Notes: generated by a model not told the origin, from the sequence alone. DNA of 64,000 nucleotides from Psychrobacillus psychrodurans (GCF_027563345.1 NZ_JAMKBK010000003.1), one strand, 5' to 3'. Shown: positions 36,191-46,466, counted from the stretch's first letter. Made by a program: numbers and translations.

Positions 36191-37702
36191 TTATTCCACC
36201 TCTTCGTCTGAAAGTTTGAAAATACGTGTTGCCTCGACTGCTTTTGTCCACCCCTTATATAGTTGTTCTCTTTTCTCACTTTCCATTTTTGGCTCATACT
36301 GCTTTTGACTTTCTCGCAAACCGGATAGTTCTTGTTCATCTTTCCAGAAACCAGTAGCTAACCCTGCTAAGAAAGCAGCTCCTAATGCTGTTGTTTCATT
36401 GAGCTTAGCAAGTTCTACAGGTAAGTTTAATAAATCACTTTGAAACTGCATAAGAAATTCATTGCTTACTGCTCCACCATCTACTCTTAATATCTCTACA
36501 TCTACTCCCGAATCTTTTTCCATCGTATCAAGCACGTCTTTTGTTTGGTAAGCAAGAGATTCTATCGTTGCACGTATGAAATGCTCCTTAGATGTGCCTC
36601 TCGTTAACCCAAAGATTGACCCCCTTGCTTCAGAATCCCAATAAGGAGTTCCAAGCCCGACAAAAGCTGGAACAAAATAGACACCTTCCGTAGAATCTAC
36701 TTTTTTGGCATATTGTTCTGACTCAGGTGCACTCTTTATCATGCGAAGCCCATCTCGTAGCCATTGGATCGCAGAACCAGCAACAAATATACTTCCCTCT
36801 AACGCATAGGTCACTTTACCATTTAATCCCCAAGCGATTGTCGTTAATAAACCAGAAGGCGAAGTAACTGCTTCTTCACCTGTATTTAAAAGCATAAAAC
36901 ATCCAGTTCCATACGTATTTTTAGCCATACCCTTCTCAAAACAGCATTGCCCAAATAGTGCAGCCTGTTGGTCCCCAGCTGCTCCTGCAATGTCTATTTC
37001 TTTACCAAAGAAAACAGACGGATCAGTCTGTGCGTATACTTCAGACGAAGACGCTACTTTAGGGAGCATTCCCATAGGGATAGATAGCTTTTCACAGATT
37101 TCTGAATCCCACTTTTGATCATATATATTATAAAGCATCGTCCTAGATGCATTGGAATAATCAGTCACATGTGCTTTTCCATTTGAAAGTTTCCAAATTA
37201 GCCACGTATCTATCGTTCCGAAAAGTAGCTCACCCGCTTCTGCTTGCTCTCTCGCACCATCAACATTATCCAATATCCATTTTACTTTGGTCGCAGAAAA
37301 GTATGGGTCTAATTTCAAGCCGGTCTTGTCTTGAAAAAAAGTTTCCAGATTATCTTTTTTAAGTTCCTCGATAATGGATTGAGTTTGTCTGGATTGCCAA
37401 ACAATCGCATTATAAACAGGTTTCCCTGTATTTTTGTTCCATACGACTGTTGTTTCTCGTTGATTTGTAATTCCAATCGCATGGACATCCTCAGGCTGGT
37501 TTCCACTTTCAGTTAGGACAGCAGCCAGTATCGATAGTACAGATCCCCAAATTTCTTTCGCATCATGCTCAACCCAACTCGATTTAGGAAAATATTGTTT
37601 AAATTCTCGTTGAGCAGAGTGAACAATATTGCCAAGCTTATCAAAAAGTATTGCTCTAGAGCTTGTCGTTCCTTGGTCAATTGATAATATATATTTTCCC
37701 AT
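36191..37702 (-). CDS. glpK: Glycerol kinase
   Basis: 503 residues. FGGY kinase that makes glycerol-3-phosphate. ATP site SIDQGTTSSRAILFD at the N-terminus. Family signatures YGTGCFMLLNTG and RVDGGAVSNEFLMQFQSDLL are present. Only 12 bases separate it from mutL, so the glycerol genes have no leader of their own and no room for a GlpP antiterminator target. glpF and glpP are not nearby. Confidence 0.96.
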   Translation of the reverse strand: MGKYILSIDQGTTSSRAILFDKLGNIVHSAQREFKQYFPKSSWVEHDAKEIWGSVLSILAAVLTESGNQPEDVHAIGITNQRETTVVWNKNTGKPVYNAIVWQSRQTQSIIEELKKDNLETFFQDKTGLKLDPYFSATKVKWILDNVDGAREQAEAGELLFGTIDTWLIWKLSNGKAHVTDYSNASRTMLYNIYDQKWDSEICEKLSIPMGMLPKVASSSEVYAQTDPSVFFGKEIDIAGAAGDQQAALFGQCCFEKGMAKNTYGTGCFMLLNTGEEAVTSPSGLLTTIAWGLNGKVTYALEGSIFVAGSAIQWLRDGLRMIKSAPESEQYAKKVDSTEGVYFVPAFVGLGTPYWDSEARGSIFGLTRGTSKEHFIRATIESLAYQTKDVLDTMEKDSGVDVEILRVDGGAVSNEFLMQFQSDLLNLPVELAKLNETTALGAAFLAGLATGFWKDEQELSGLRESQKQYEPKMESEKREQLYKGWTKAVEATRIFKLSDEEVE

Positions 37703-37714
37703 TCGCGTTTCCTC

Positions 37715-39523
37715 CTACATAACTCGTTTGAACATTTTCTCAACCTCATACGTCGAAAAATGTACGATTACTGGTCTTCCATGTGGGCAAGTCAATGGAT
37801 GTTGCGCATTTTTTAAGCTTTCGAGCAGCTGTTCCATATCATTCATCGTTAGATAATGATTTGCTTTGATGGATAGCTTACAACTCATCATAATAGCTGC
37901 ATCTTCTCTAAGCTTTTTTATATCCGTTTTACGATTGTTCAATACCTGTTCAATCAGACCCTCGATTATCTTTGTCTCATCACCTTTAGGGAACCAAGTA
38001 GGGTAATCTCTTACGACAAAGCTAGCAGAACCAAACTCCTCTAAAAAAATTCCTACATTATTTAATTCGCTCAATGACTCCTTAATACGGTATGCCTCGT
38101 CTAAAGAATAGTGAAAAGTCAGTGGCAGCAATAGTGATTGTCGTTCATTTGCATTTACTTCCCCAATCTTTTCCTTATAAAACTCATATTTTACACGCTC
38201 TTGCGCAGCATGCTGATCTATTAAATAAAAACCATCATCACTTTGGGCAACAATATATGTACCATGGATTTGTCCTACAACATGCAAATCGGGAAATGGC
38301 TTTTTATCCTCCACATATTCATTCGGTTGAATATCGAGGTCCGCCAATGGCTCTACCTCTTCATATACAATACTAGGCTGTTCTTCAGGTGGATTATGTG
38401 TTTGTTCGGATATCACACCCTCATAGTTTGGAGTAATGGGTTCCTTTTGAACTGGCTCATATGTTTGTTTGAAGAAATCGAATTGTACACTCGGCTGCTT
38501 TTTCACAACTGGCTTCTCTATAATTTCAGGTGGTTTCTGCAGGCGATGCATGATCGAACGTATTGTTACTCGGATCATTTCCATCAGCTCTTTTTCCTTA
38601 CTTAGACGAATTTGATGCTTAGCAGGATGAACATTCACATCCGTTAGTATCGGATCCATTTCAATATTTAAAACAACAATCGGATACCTGCCAATCGGTA
38701 ACAATGTATGGTAGCTGTCTACTATTGCGTTATTTATACCATAGTGTTTAACCCAGCGACCGTTCACGAGAACGGTTATATAGTTTTTAGAGGCTCTTGT
38801 TATTTCTGGTAATGTTGCAAAACCTGAAATACGAAAATCTGATGATTCCTTGTCGAAGGCAACCATCTTTTTTACATTAGAAATCCCATAAATTGAAGCT
38901 AAAACCTGTTTCAAGTCTCCCCTTCCACTGGTCTGCACAATAGTTTGATGATTATGTGTAAGTTTAAACGCAATCCTCGGGTAACTGATTGCTAAACGGT
39001 TTATCAAGTCAATGGAATGCCCTAACTCTGTTTGAATCGTTTTCAAATATTTTAAACGAGCTGGTGTATTATAAAATAGCTGGCTTACGATTATATCAGT
39101 CCCTCTTCGAATAGGAGCAGGGGTATTAGATAATACCCTCCCACCTTCTAACTCTACTTTTGTCCCAATATTTTCGCCATTTGATGTCCATAAACTAATT
39201 TTAGATACAGAGGCTATACTAGCAAGTGCCTCTCCACGAAAACCTAATGAACGTATTCTAAAAAGGTCATGCTCCGTAGTTATTTTAGAGGTCGCATGTC
39301 TAGAGAACGATTTTACAGCATCCTCCTCATCCATCCCCTTACCATTATCAGTCACTTGAATTTTAGACAGACCTGCTTCTTCTAGTGTAATTTCAATAGA
39401 GGTACTTTCTGCATCTATTGCATTTTCTACCAATTCTTTCACAACTGAAGCTGGTCGCTCTACCACTTCACCGGCAGCAATTTTGTTGGACAGGAGTTCG
39501 TCCATTAAAATGATTTGTCCCAT
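37715..39523 (-). CDS. mutL: DNA mismatch repair protein MutL
   Basis: 602 residues from the ATG at 39523; the in-frame GTG at 39532 sits too close to the ribosome binding site. GHKL ATPase motifs ELVENAIDA, DNGKGM and GFRGEALASI are intact. The C-terminal metal-binding endonuclease motif is present as IDQHAAQERVKYE, as expected in bacteria without MutH. The C-terminal CPHGRPVIV completes the nuclease site. Confidence 0.96.
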   Translation of the reverse strand: MGQIILMDELLSNKIAAGEVVERPASVVKELVENAIDAESTSIEITLEEAGLSKIQVTDNGKGMDEEDAVKSFSRHATSKITTEHDLFRIRSLGFRGEALASIASVSKISLWTSNGENIGTKVELEGGRVLSNTPAPIRRGTDIIVSQLFYNTPARLKYLKTIQTELGHSIDLINRLAISYPRIAFKLTHNHQTIVQTSGRGDLKQVLASIYGISNVKKMVAFDKESSDFRISGFATLPEITRASKNYITVLVNGRWVKHYGINNAIVDSYHTLLPIGRYPIVVLNIEMDPILTDVNVHPAKHQIRLSKEKELMEMIRVTIRSIMHRLQKPPEIIEKPVVKKQPSVQFDFFKQTYEPVQKEPITPNYEGVISEQTHNPPEEQPSIVYEEVEPLADLDIQPNEYVEDKKPFPDLHVVGQIHGTYIVAQSDDGFYLIDQHAAQERVKYEFYKEKIGEVNANERQSLLLPLTFHYSLDEAYRIKESLSELNNVGIFLEEFGSASFVVRDYPTWFPKGDETKIIEGLIEQVLNNRKTDIKKLREDAAIMMSCKLSIKANHYLTMNDMEQLLESLKNAQHPLTCPHGRPVIVHFSTYEVEKMFKRVM

Positions 39524-39544
39524 TTCATTCACCTACTTCCTGCG

Positions 39545-42115
39545 CTATTCTAGCTCGTTTTGTAACTCGTACAATAGTTGTAATGCTTCTAAAGGAGTCG
39601 TACCTGATATATTGACTTTCTTCAACTTTTTTATTATTTTATCCGTCGATTTATCATCTTGGATAACTACTGGTTCTTTACGTGTCTTTGGTTGCTCATC
39701 GAAGAAGGATAATTGGGTTTCGCTTACCTGAACAGCACTTCCTCCTTTTTCCTCCTGATCCTCGAAGGTCGCTAGGATATCACGTGCTCGGGAAATAATT
39801 TGTTCCGGCAATTGTGCTAACTCTGCTACATGGATACCGTAGCTCTTATCAGCCGGACCATCTTTTAGCTTGTGAAGAAAGACCACTTTGCCATCTTTTT
39901 CAGTTGCTGACACATGTACATTTCGGAGCTTTGGTAGCGAGTCCTCTAAATCCGTCAGTTCATGATAATGAGTGGAGAAAAGCGTATTAGCTCCTATATT
40001 TTCATGAATATATTCCATCATAGCTTGTGCCAAACTCATGCCATCATAGGTAGAAGTACCACGGCCAATTTCATCGAATAACAACAAGCTCTTACTAGTT
40101 GCATTCATAATAGCATGCTGTGATTCCATCATCTCAATCATGAAAGTACTTTGCCCACCTGCCAAATCATCGGCAGCCCCAATACGAGTAAATATTTTAT
40201 CGACAATTGGAAGCGTCGCAGATTCTGCAGGTACATAGCATCCAATTTGCGCCATTACAGTTGTAATGGCTATTTGACGCATAAAAGTACTTTTACCAGA
40301 CATATTAGGACCAGTGATCAATAGCATATTAATATCTTCCGTAAGAACACAGTCATTTGGTACATATAACTGATTGTTCATCATTTTTTCAACAACTGGA
40401 TGTCTTCCCTCTTTAATAATCATTGCATTGGAATCATGGAAAACAGGTTTCGTCAATCTATGGTTCTCTGCAACCTGGGCAAAAGAGATAAAAACATCTA
40501 GCTCACTAATTTGTTTCGCTAATTTTTGAACTAGCGGAATATATGTTTTTATTTCTTCTCTAACTTGCATAAACAATTCATATTCCAAAACTAGGCTTTC
40601 ATCTTCTGCAGATAAAATAAGGGATTCTTTCTCTTTAAGCTCGTCGGTAATATATCGTTCTGCATTCGCAAGTGTTTGTTTACGGACATATCTAGACTCA
40701 TCTGCTAAATGAATATTCGATTTTGTTAGCTCGATATAATAGCCAAAAATCCGGTTATATCCTATCTTCAAGTTTTTAGAACCTGTAATTTCTCTTTCCC
40801 TTTGCTCAAGTTCTGCAATCCACTTTTTACCGTTAACAGAGGCATCACGTAGTTGGTCCAGTCGTTCATGGAAACCATTGTTAATCACTCCGCCGTCTTT
40901 TACGGAAATCGGAGGGTTCTCACTAATCGCTTCTTGTAACTTTCTCCAAATAACTTCACAATCCTCTAATGCGTTCCCAAGTCTTTGCAACTCTTGATCT
41001 TCCGATTCTACGAGTAGCTGTTTAATAATAGGGACCTTAGAAAGGGACTGCCTTAACTGGGCAAGATCTCTCCCGCCAGCACTACCAAATCCAATACGGC
41101 CTACAAGACGTTCTAGGTCGTATACTTCCTTGAAAGCTTCTTTAATCTCTTCACGAAGCATAAAGTCATTCAAAAAACTCGTTACTATTTCTTGACGCGC
41201 TTCAATCGATTGTCTGTTTGCAAGGGGCTGATGAATCCATTGCTTTAATTTGCGTCCACCCATTGCAGTCACTGTTTCATCTAATAACCATAATAATGTA
41301 CCTTTTTGGTCACCACTTCGAATAGATGATATTAGCTCTAAATTTCTCTTAGAATGATAGTCCATTGCTAAAAAGGATTCTCTTTGTTGAAAAGTGAATG
41401 GTTGAATATGTAATAGAGATTGTTTTTGCGTTTTTTGAATATATTGTAATAATCGTTTAACCGTTTGATGTGTTTGATCGGGATGGTTCGGAATGTATTT
41501 ATGAATATCTTCATTTGATAACTCATCTTTTTCAATGGAAACCGTAAAATCATGAATAGCAGATAATTCATTGATCAAGACGTACATTTGTTCACTGACG
41601 ATCAATTCTTTTGCCTGGATTGCCAGTAGCTCCTGTACTACTTCCTTTTCATCACCTGTAAGAATAGTCGTAAAGCCATCTCCTGTTGATACATCTAAGT
41701 ATGCAAAAGCGACTTCATTGGTAGCAGCTAGCAAGTCAGCAGAAGCAATAAAATAGTTAGACTTCGTTTGCATAGCTTTTCCTTCGATTATAGTTCCTGG
41801 TGTAACAAGACGTACAACCTCTCTTTTAACTACACCCTTCGCATGTTTAGGATCTTCCACTTGTTCACAAATAGCGACTTTATAGCCCTTACTTATAAGC
41901 GTTTCGATATATCCTTGAGCAGAATGATGAGGTACTCCACACATCGGTATATTGTCCTTCCTACTAGTCAGCGTAATTTCCAAAATCGCAGCAGCTTTAA
42001 TAGCATCATCGTGGAATAATTCATAAAAATCACCTAAACGGAAAAACAAAAACGCATCTATGTGGTCTTCTTTAATTTTTAAGTATTGTTGCATCATTGG
42101 AGTTTGTGTAGTCAT
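39545..42115 (-). CDS. mutS: DNA mismatch repair protein MutS
   Basis: 856 residues. The N-terminal mismatch-reading FYE motif is in FFRLGDFYELF near residue 30. The ABC-type ATPase has Walker A ITGPNMSGKSTFMRQ near residue 600 and the signature and Walker B region LLLFDEIGRGTSTYDG. First gene of the mutS-mutL-glpK-glpD-lipase-miaA-hfq cluster. Confidence 0.97.
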   Translation of the reverse strand: MTTQTPMMQQYLKIKEDHIDAFLFFRLGDFYELFHDDAIKAAAILEITLTSRKDNIPMCGVPHHSAQGYIETLISKGYKVAICEQVEDPKHAKGVVKREVVRLVTPGTIIEGKAMQTKSNYFIASADLLAATNEVAFAYLDVSTGDGFTTILTGDEKEVVQELLAIQAKELIVSEQMYVLINELSAIHDFTVSIEKDELSNEDIHKYIPNHPDQTHQTVKRLLQYIQKTQKQSLLHIQPFTFQQRESFLAMDYHSKRNLELISSIRSGDQKGTLLWLLDETVTAMGGRKLKQWIHQPLANRQSIEARQEIVTSFLNDFMLREEIKEAFKEVYDLERLVGRIGFGSAGGRDLAQLRQSLSKVPIIKQLLVESEDQELQRLGNALEDCEVIWRKLQEAISENPPISVKDGGVINNGFHERLDQLRDASVNGKKWIAELEQREREITGSKNLKIGYNRIFGYYIELTKSNIHLADESRYVRKQTLANAERYITDELKEKESLILSAEDESLVLEYELFMQVREEIKTYIPLVQKLAKQISELDVFISFAQVAENHRLTKPVFHDSNAMIIKEGRHPVVEKMMNNQLYVPNDCVLTEDINMLLITGPNMSGKSTFMRQIAITTVMAQIGCYVPAESATLPIVDKIFTRIGAADDLAGGQSTFMIEMMESQHAIMNATSKSLLLFDEIGRGTSTYDGMSLAQAMMEYIHENIGANTLFSTHYHELTDLEDSLPKLRNVHVSATEKDGKVVFLHKLKDGPADKSYGIHVAELAQLPEQIISRARDILATFEDQEEKGGSAVQVSETQLSFFDEQPKTRKEPVVIQDDKSTDKIIKKLKKVNISGTTPLEALQLLYELQNELE

Positions 42116-42225
42116 TTAAATCCTTCTCTCTTCATTACTAATATAATGATTATACCAAAAACAATAAGAAAAGAGGCAGAAGTAAGAATCGCGTAAAGGA
42201 TATATGCGATTAGTACTAATAAAGC

Positions 42226-42256
42226 GAACCCTGAATTAACTACCTATTCAGGGTTC
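42226..42256 (-). terminator. Terminator after the 45-residue protein gene
   Basis: GAACCCTGAAT / ATTCAGGGTTC with a 9-base loop, followed by GCTTTATTAG on the minus strand. Confidence 0.7.
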
Positions 42257-42265
42257 ATAATTAGG

Positions 42266-42403
42266 TTACTTTTTAATCGGATTTTTTTTAAATGACTCTT
42301 CATCAGCACGTTTGAATTCTTTTGGATATATTACTTCTTGCATAGAAGATAATCCATTATCTTTCTTCGTAAACTTCTCATGTGGTTGTTTCCGGTCCTT
42401 CAT
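42266..42403 (-). CDS. 45-residue charged protein
   Basis: ATG at 42403 with GAGAGGAG upstream and a terminator just after the stop. The product begins MKDRKQPHEKFTKKDNGLSS and ends FKKNPIKK: hydrophilic and basic, with no membrane segment. It lies between cotE and mutS. I do not recognise it; small basic proteins beside coat genes are common in spore formers, but nothing here proves a spore role. Confidence 0.55.
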   Translation of the reverse strand: MKDRKQPHEKFTKKDNGLSSMQEVIYPKEFKRADEESFKKNPIKK

Positions 42404-42590
42404 AGTGAACACTCCTCTCATTTTTAATCTTTATTAGTTTTTCCCTTATCATGAGAGATATTCAGTCAGTTATATAATTGAAACAATTGAATAAAACATA
42501 AAAAATAAATTCACGTAAATATTCATTTTCTTGATCAAATAATTGACTCAATAAAAAAAGTCATTTCCAAATTTTTTAGGCAATAAAAAA

Positions 42591-42613
42591 AAGCCGGAAG
42601 AAATAGCCGGCTT
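42591..42613 (-). terminator. Terminator of cotE
   Basis: AAGCCGG / CCGGCTT stem with a 9-base loop and eight T residues on the minus strand, directly after the cotE stop. Confidence 0.9.
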
Positions 42614-42614
42614 G

Positions 42615-43169
42615 TTAAAGGGACGAAGAATCTTCTGCTTCTTTGGAGGAACCGGTGGATCCTGCAGAACTTGATGACGAACTAGAAGAGCTTTCTTCCC
42701 CATATGCCCATTCTTCTTCAAATTCCGCTTCATGAACTTGAATGCATATAGTTGTTTCTCCTACAACCTCAACAAGTATTTCTCTTTCTACAGTTACCTG
42801 GAACTGTGTTCCTCCTGAAATAATAATTGCCTCTGTACAATTTGGTTGCTGTAACACACGTACATGTACTTCTTCCCCAGTAGAGTCTTTATCGCGATAA
42901 TGTAACTTAATACGATCTTTGTAATTGATCGTTTCTGTGAACACAGAAGTTTTGGAATGATCATGATGTGCATACCAAACGTTTATATCAAATTTTCCAG
43001 TTACTTCAACATATCTTCCGTGTTTTTTAGACGAACATGTGTGATTAATAACCCAACATCCTAAAATACTCGACGGTGTATTTGGTGGACGAAGCACTTC
43101 ACAGGATTCTGTTCTCTTTTTACCTTTAGCAACAACAGCTTTCGTCACAATATGGCGCATGTGTTTCAT
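42615..43169 (-). CDS. cotE: Spore coat morphogenetic protein CotE
   Basis: 184 residues from ATG at 43169 (AAGGAGG upstream). It directs outer-coat assembly in the mother cell. Family features are ITKAVVAKGKK-like start (IVTKAVVAKGKK), PSSILGCWVINH, DINVWYAHHDHSKT, and VLQQPNC. The usual acidic C-terminal tail is here mostly serine, with a run of nine Ser near residue 164. Upstream of mutS as in B. subtilis. Confidence 0.92.
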   Translation of the reverse strand: MKHMRHIVTKAVVAKGKKRTESCEVLRPPNTPSSILGCWVINHTCSSKKHGRYVEVTGKFDINVWYAHHDHSKTSVFTETINYKDRIKLHYRDKDSTGEEVHVRVLQQPNCTEAIIISGGTQFQVTVEREILVEVVGETTICIQVHEAEFEEEWAYGEESSSSSSSSSAGSTGSSKEAEDSSSL

Positions 43170-43287
43170 TTTTTTCCTCCTTGTAATCAAGTCATAACAT
43201 CATATGCGCCCATCGCCCAATCGGTTCATCAAGTTTCAAATGTTATGTAGAATAAAAGAAGGAAAACAAAAACTAATGTACTTTTTG

Positions 43288-43863
43288 TCACATCTTGCTG
43301 TTACTTATACTTATATTTGGCCAAATAGAATGCCAGTTTTTCCTATGGATACGTTGCTCGTAAATTTCTAAAAGTTCTTTATTTGTTGCAAATCGAGGAA
43401 CTGGTTTCACTGTCATCTGCAGGATATCCACTATTCCATGTGGAGCAACAACTACTATTTCATTCTGATCATTTAATTTCACTCCTATTGCTGTCACTGT
43501 TTCCGGAAAATTGGATATTCCATCTTCCGAAGATTTATAAGGCGGCAGGTTATTTATCCTATGCATTCTAGCCTGATTTTTCACAGACCATGGAATATTT
43601 GGTCTCAACTTCTGTAGCTGATCCTCCCATTTTTTCTCCTCTGACTCTTCCTTATTATGAGGATTAAAATAAATAACATCGATATCAGCTAATGGAGTTT
43701 TTTCCTTATATCCATGTAAAGTATCCCAAATCTTCGAGCGTACAAACCCTGCGCATATCCACCAGTCTGGCAACTCCAATTGCTGAGCTACTTTTAATAT
43801 ATCCATCATCCATTTATCTTCTATTATTAAAGTTTCTATATCTTCTATTGTTTGAATAACAAT
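43288..43863 (-). CDS. Nucleotidyltransferase family protein, apparent ATT start
   Basis: 191 residues if translation begins at ATT 43863-43861. The conserved part reads LPDWWICAGFVRSKIWD...LADIDVIYF, the signature of the NTP_transf_6 (DUF925) family, whose substrate is unknown. The frame before the first ATG (43809) encodes TIEDIETLIIEDKWMMDIL, which resembles the conserved family N-terminus, yet holds no ATG, GTG or TTG. The ATT directly follows the TGA of the ABC permease gene, which carries AAGGGATGA as a binding site, so reinitiation at ATT is plausible. Starting at 43809 would give 173 residues. Confidence 0.72.
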   Translation of the reverse strand: MVIQTIEDIETLIIEDKWMMDILKVAQQLELPDWWICAGFVRSKIWDTLHGYKEKTPLADIDVIYFNPHNKEESEEKKWEDQLQKLRPNIPWSVKNQARMHRINNLPPYKSSEDGISNFPETVTAIGVKLNDQNEIVVVAPHGIVDILQMTVKPVPRFATNKELLEIYEQRIHRKNWHSIWPNISISNSKM

Positions 43864-45501
43864 TCATCCCTTCGAGAACATTAACTTCCATCCTATGAAA
43901 ATACTTATTAACAGTATGAAGGCATATACCGGTAAACCATAAGGAATGATTAAAACCACAGCATGCAGCGCAGCCATAAGTCCTACTATGAACATACTAC
44001 CGAAAACTTTAAAAAAGGCATTAGTTTGTGTATGCTCATGCGAACTAGTGAAGGGAAACTTCCCCTTCTTAAAAATGCCATAAGATACTAATGTTAGTGC
44101 AATTGTGGCTAATAGGACAACGACTAAGTCCAGAATTATTTTAAAAGAAAAAATCCATAAAAATATAACACTAAGCATAGTTAAAATAGGTATGAAATAA
44201 TTCATTATGCTTGCCTTTAGAGTTGCACTATAAACAATTGATTTGTTTTTAATAGGAGCAGCGTAGAAGATCCATTGCCCTTTATAATTACCAGAGTACT
44301 CGAGCATTTGCACAACGGATGGAATCATAATTAGCGCAAAATATATGACCATAAATGAATTTCCGCTTTTCATTTCCTCATAAGAACTAGTGCTTAATGT
44401 ATTGAATAAAAAGATAAAAGGAAAAATAACCGCAAATCCTAGTAAGGGAAATATTTTTAGCTTTAATTCCCTTTCTTCTTTTAACATAAGAGATGCAAAC
44501 TTATAAAAAGTACGCTCCTCTTTAGTTCTACATAAAATTTTTGCAAAAACAAATTGTAATTTACGATTTTTCTTTTTCCTTCTGTTTGTATCACTTTGTA
44601 ATTTAGATAGATTTCGTTCAAAGGTCGGCATTAGACGAATATACACCGCAATCGCAAGAAATGGAGCTACAAGAGCGAGTAATGATAATACAATTATATG
44701 AAAAGAAAAATCTTTATTTAAGATTAATTCAAAAGGTGCTGCGAACCAAAAAGGAGGCAGTAACGTATGCCACCAAGCAAAGGCATACGAAATATCAATA
44801 TTAACTATTTGAAATACGCGCCCAACTAATTGATAACTTACCGCCATTCCAATTGCTAGGAAAATTTGTACATAGTTAATAATATCCTTTAACATTTCAC
44901 CACTAAAAAAACGGAGAATGAACAAGTAAACAAAAGCGGTCAACACCACAGCCAAACTACTTATCAATATTATTTCTATTAAAAATAAGAGCGCAAATAT
45001 AATACCAAATTTAAATATACTTACAATAAGAGGAATAATTACAAACGCACCAGTTAAAAGAACCATATATATCATAATATGAGTAATCTTCGCTGCATTT
45101 AAAGTCTTTTCACTAATGGGTTTCGGGTGAAGTATATTTTTATCCCGTATATCAAGCAGAACAGCAGAAAAATCAGATACCATTGATGTCATTAAAATGA
45201 CAAATAAGGAGCTGAACATAATAGTAAGAGAGAATAGAAACTCATTACCTAAAAATAGAAAAGGAACTAAAAAGAGAATTCCAAATAACGCGTACATCCA
45301 TAAGGATTTTAGAAACTGGTTCCCTTCTTTTTTTACATTTGAACCACTAAAGATAGCCGGCATCCTTCTGCTATCCATCGTCAGCTTCAGTTGTAGAATC
45401 AAACGCATCACATCATAGTCTATATTCAACTTTTGAAAGACAGGTCTAAAACGATCTAGTATTCTAAGTGATGCAAAATCATTCATGGACGCTGCCTCCA
45501 C
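43864..45501 (-). CDS. ABC transporter permease
   Basis: 545 residues with about twelve hydrophobic segments in two halves joined by a basic cytoplasmic loop (residues 285-330, NRRKKKNRK). It overlaps the upstream ATPase gene by 23 bases, so the two form one transporter. The size and two-half layout fit ABC-2 type exporters. Substrate not apparent. Confidence 0.78.
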   Translation of the reverse strand: MEAASMNDFASLRILDRFRPVFQKLNIDYDVMRLILQLKLTMDSRRMPAIFSGSNVKKEGNQFLKSLWMYALFGILFLVPFLFLGNEFLFSLTIMFSSLFVILMTSMVSDFSAVLLDIRDKNILHPKPISEKTLNAAKITHIMIYMVLLTGAFVIIPLIVSIFKFGIIFALLFLIEIILISSLAVVLTAFVYLFILRFFSGEMLKDIINYVQIFLAIGMAVSYQLVGRVFQIVNIDISYAFAWWHTLLPPFWFAAPFELILNKDFSFHIIVLSLLALVAPFLAIAVYIRLMPTFERNLSKLQSDTNRRKKKNRKLQFVFAKILCRTKEERTFYKFASLMLKEERELKLKIFPLLGFAVIFPFIFLFNTLSTSSYEEMKSGNSFMVIYFALIMIPSVVQMLEYSGNYKGQWIFYAAPIKNKSIVYSATLKASIMNYFIPILTMLSVIFLWIFSFKIILDLVVVLLATIALTLVSYGIFKKGKFPFTSSHEHTQTNAFFKVFGSMFIVGLMAALHAVVLIIPYGLPVYAFILLISIFIGWKLMFSKG

Positions 45502-46273
45502 GTACTAAATCTACAAACCTGCCTGCAATGTCCTCGTGCTCGGTAAAACCAGTCAACTGATTGAAGATGTCTTCTAATGACCCTTCCTGATTCTGCGATT
45601 TTAACTCTTCAAAAGTTCCATCCGCTACTACTTGACCATCTACTAATAATACAATTCTGTTACTGATTTTTTCTACAACATCCATAATATGGGAAGAATA
45701 AAAAATAGTCTTCCCTTGCTGTGCAAGCTTTGCAAGTATCTCTTTTATAACCATCACACTGTTCGCATCTAAACCACTAAGCGGTTCATCCAAAAACAAT
45801 AAATCCGGGTCGTGTAACAAACTCGAAATGATTAATACTTTCTGCTTCATCCCTTTTGAAAAAGAGGAAATTCGTTGATGAAATACAGTTTCTAAACCAA
45901 ATTCCTTCATTAAACCGAATGCCTTTTTCTCCGCTTCCTCACTACTTAATCCGTATAGTTCACCTGTGAAGGATAGATATTCGAATGCAGTAAGATTTTC
46001 ATAAAGCTCAGCCGTCTCTGGCACATAGCCAATTCTCTTTTTATAGGAATAATCACTTTTGAGAATATTTTCTCCAAAAATTTCTATAAATCCAGTATAG
46101 CCATCTAAAAGGCCAAGCATCATCTTTACAGTTGTACTTTTTCCTGCTCCATTTGGTCCGATATAGCCAATAATTTGACCTTCAAATACATCTAGATTGA
46201 CACCTTTTAACACTTGTTTATTTCCAAAACTTTTAGATACTCCCACCAATGATAATACTTTCTTAGCAGTCAA
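45479..46273 (-). CDS. ABC transporter ATP-binding protein
   Basis: 264 residues. Walker A GPNGAGKSTTVK near residue 40, signature FSKGMKQKV and Walker B LLFLDEPLSGLD. Partner of the overlapping permease. Related to EcsA/YhcG-type exporter ATPases; no substrate evidence. Confidence 0.88.
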   Translation of the reverse strand: MTAKKVLSLVGVSKSFGNKQVLKGVNLDVFEGQIIGYIGPNGAGKSTTVKMMLGLLDGYTGFIEIFGENILKSDYSYKKRIGYVPETAELYENLTAFEYLSFTGELYGLSSEEAEKKAFGLMKEFGLETVFHQRISSFSKGMKQKVLIISSLLHDPDLLFLDEPLSGLDANSVMVIKEILAKLAQQGKTIFYSSHIMDVVEKISNRIVLLVDGQVVADGTFEELKSQNQEGSLEDIFNQLTGFTEHEDIAGRFVDLVRGGSVHE

Positions 46274-46466
46274 TTGAATCCCCCTATTAATATATCAATT
46301 TCGAATTGTAAATATTTACATATCTATTTTATCATAACAATTCTCTTAATATTCCATTATTTTCTTATATAGAAATATCTTTCTAATATATCTATTGAAC
46401 TTCAAGGACAAAGGGTGTAGCATTTTCTAATATCGAAATACATAATCTCGTAAGGAGAGAATTCAT

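Noticed and set aside
42548..42733. Minus-strand frame of 61 codons overlapping cotE
   Set aside because: It is an alternative frame of the cotE 3' end and its terminator.
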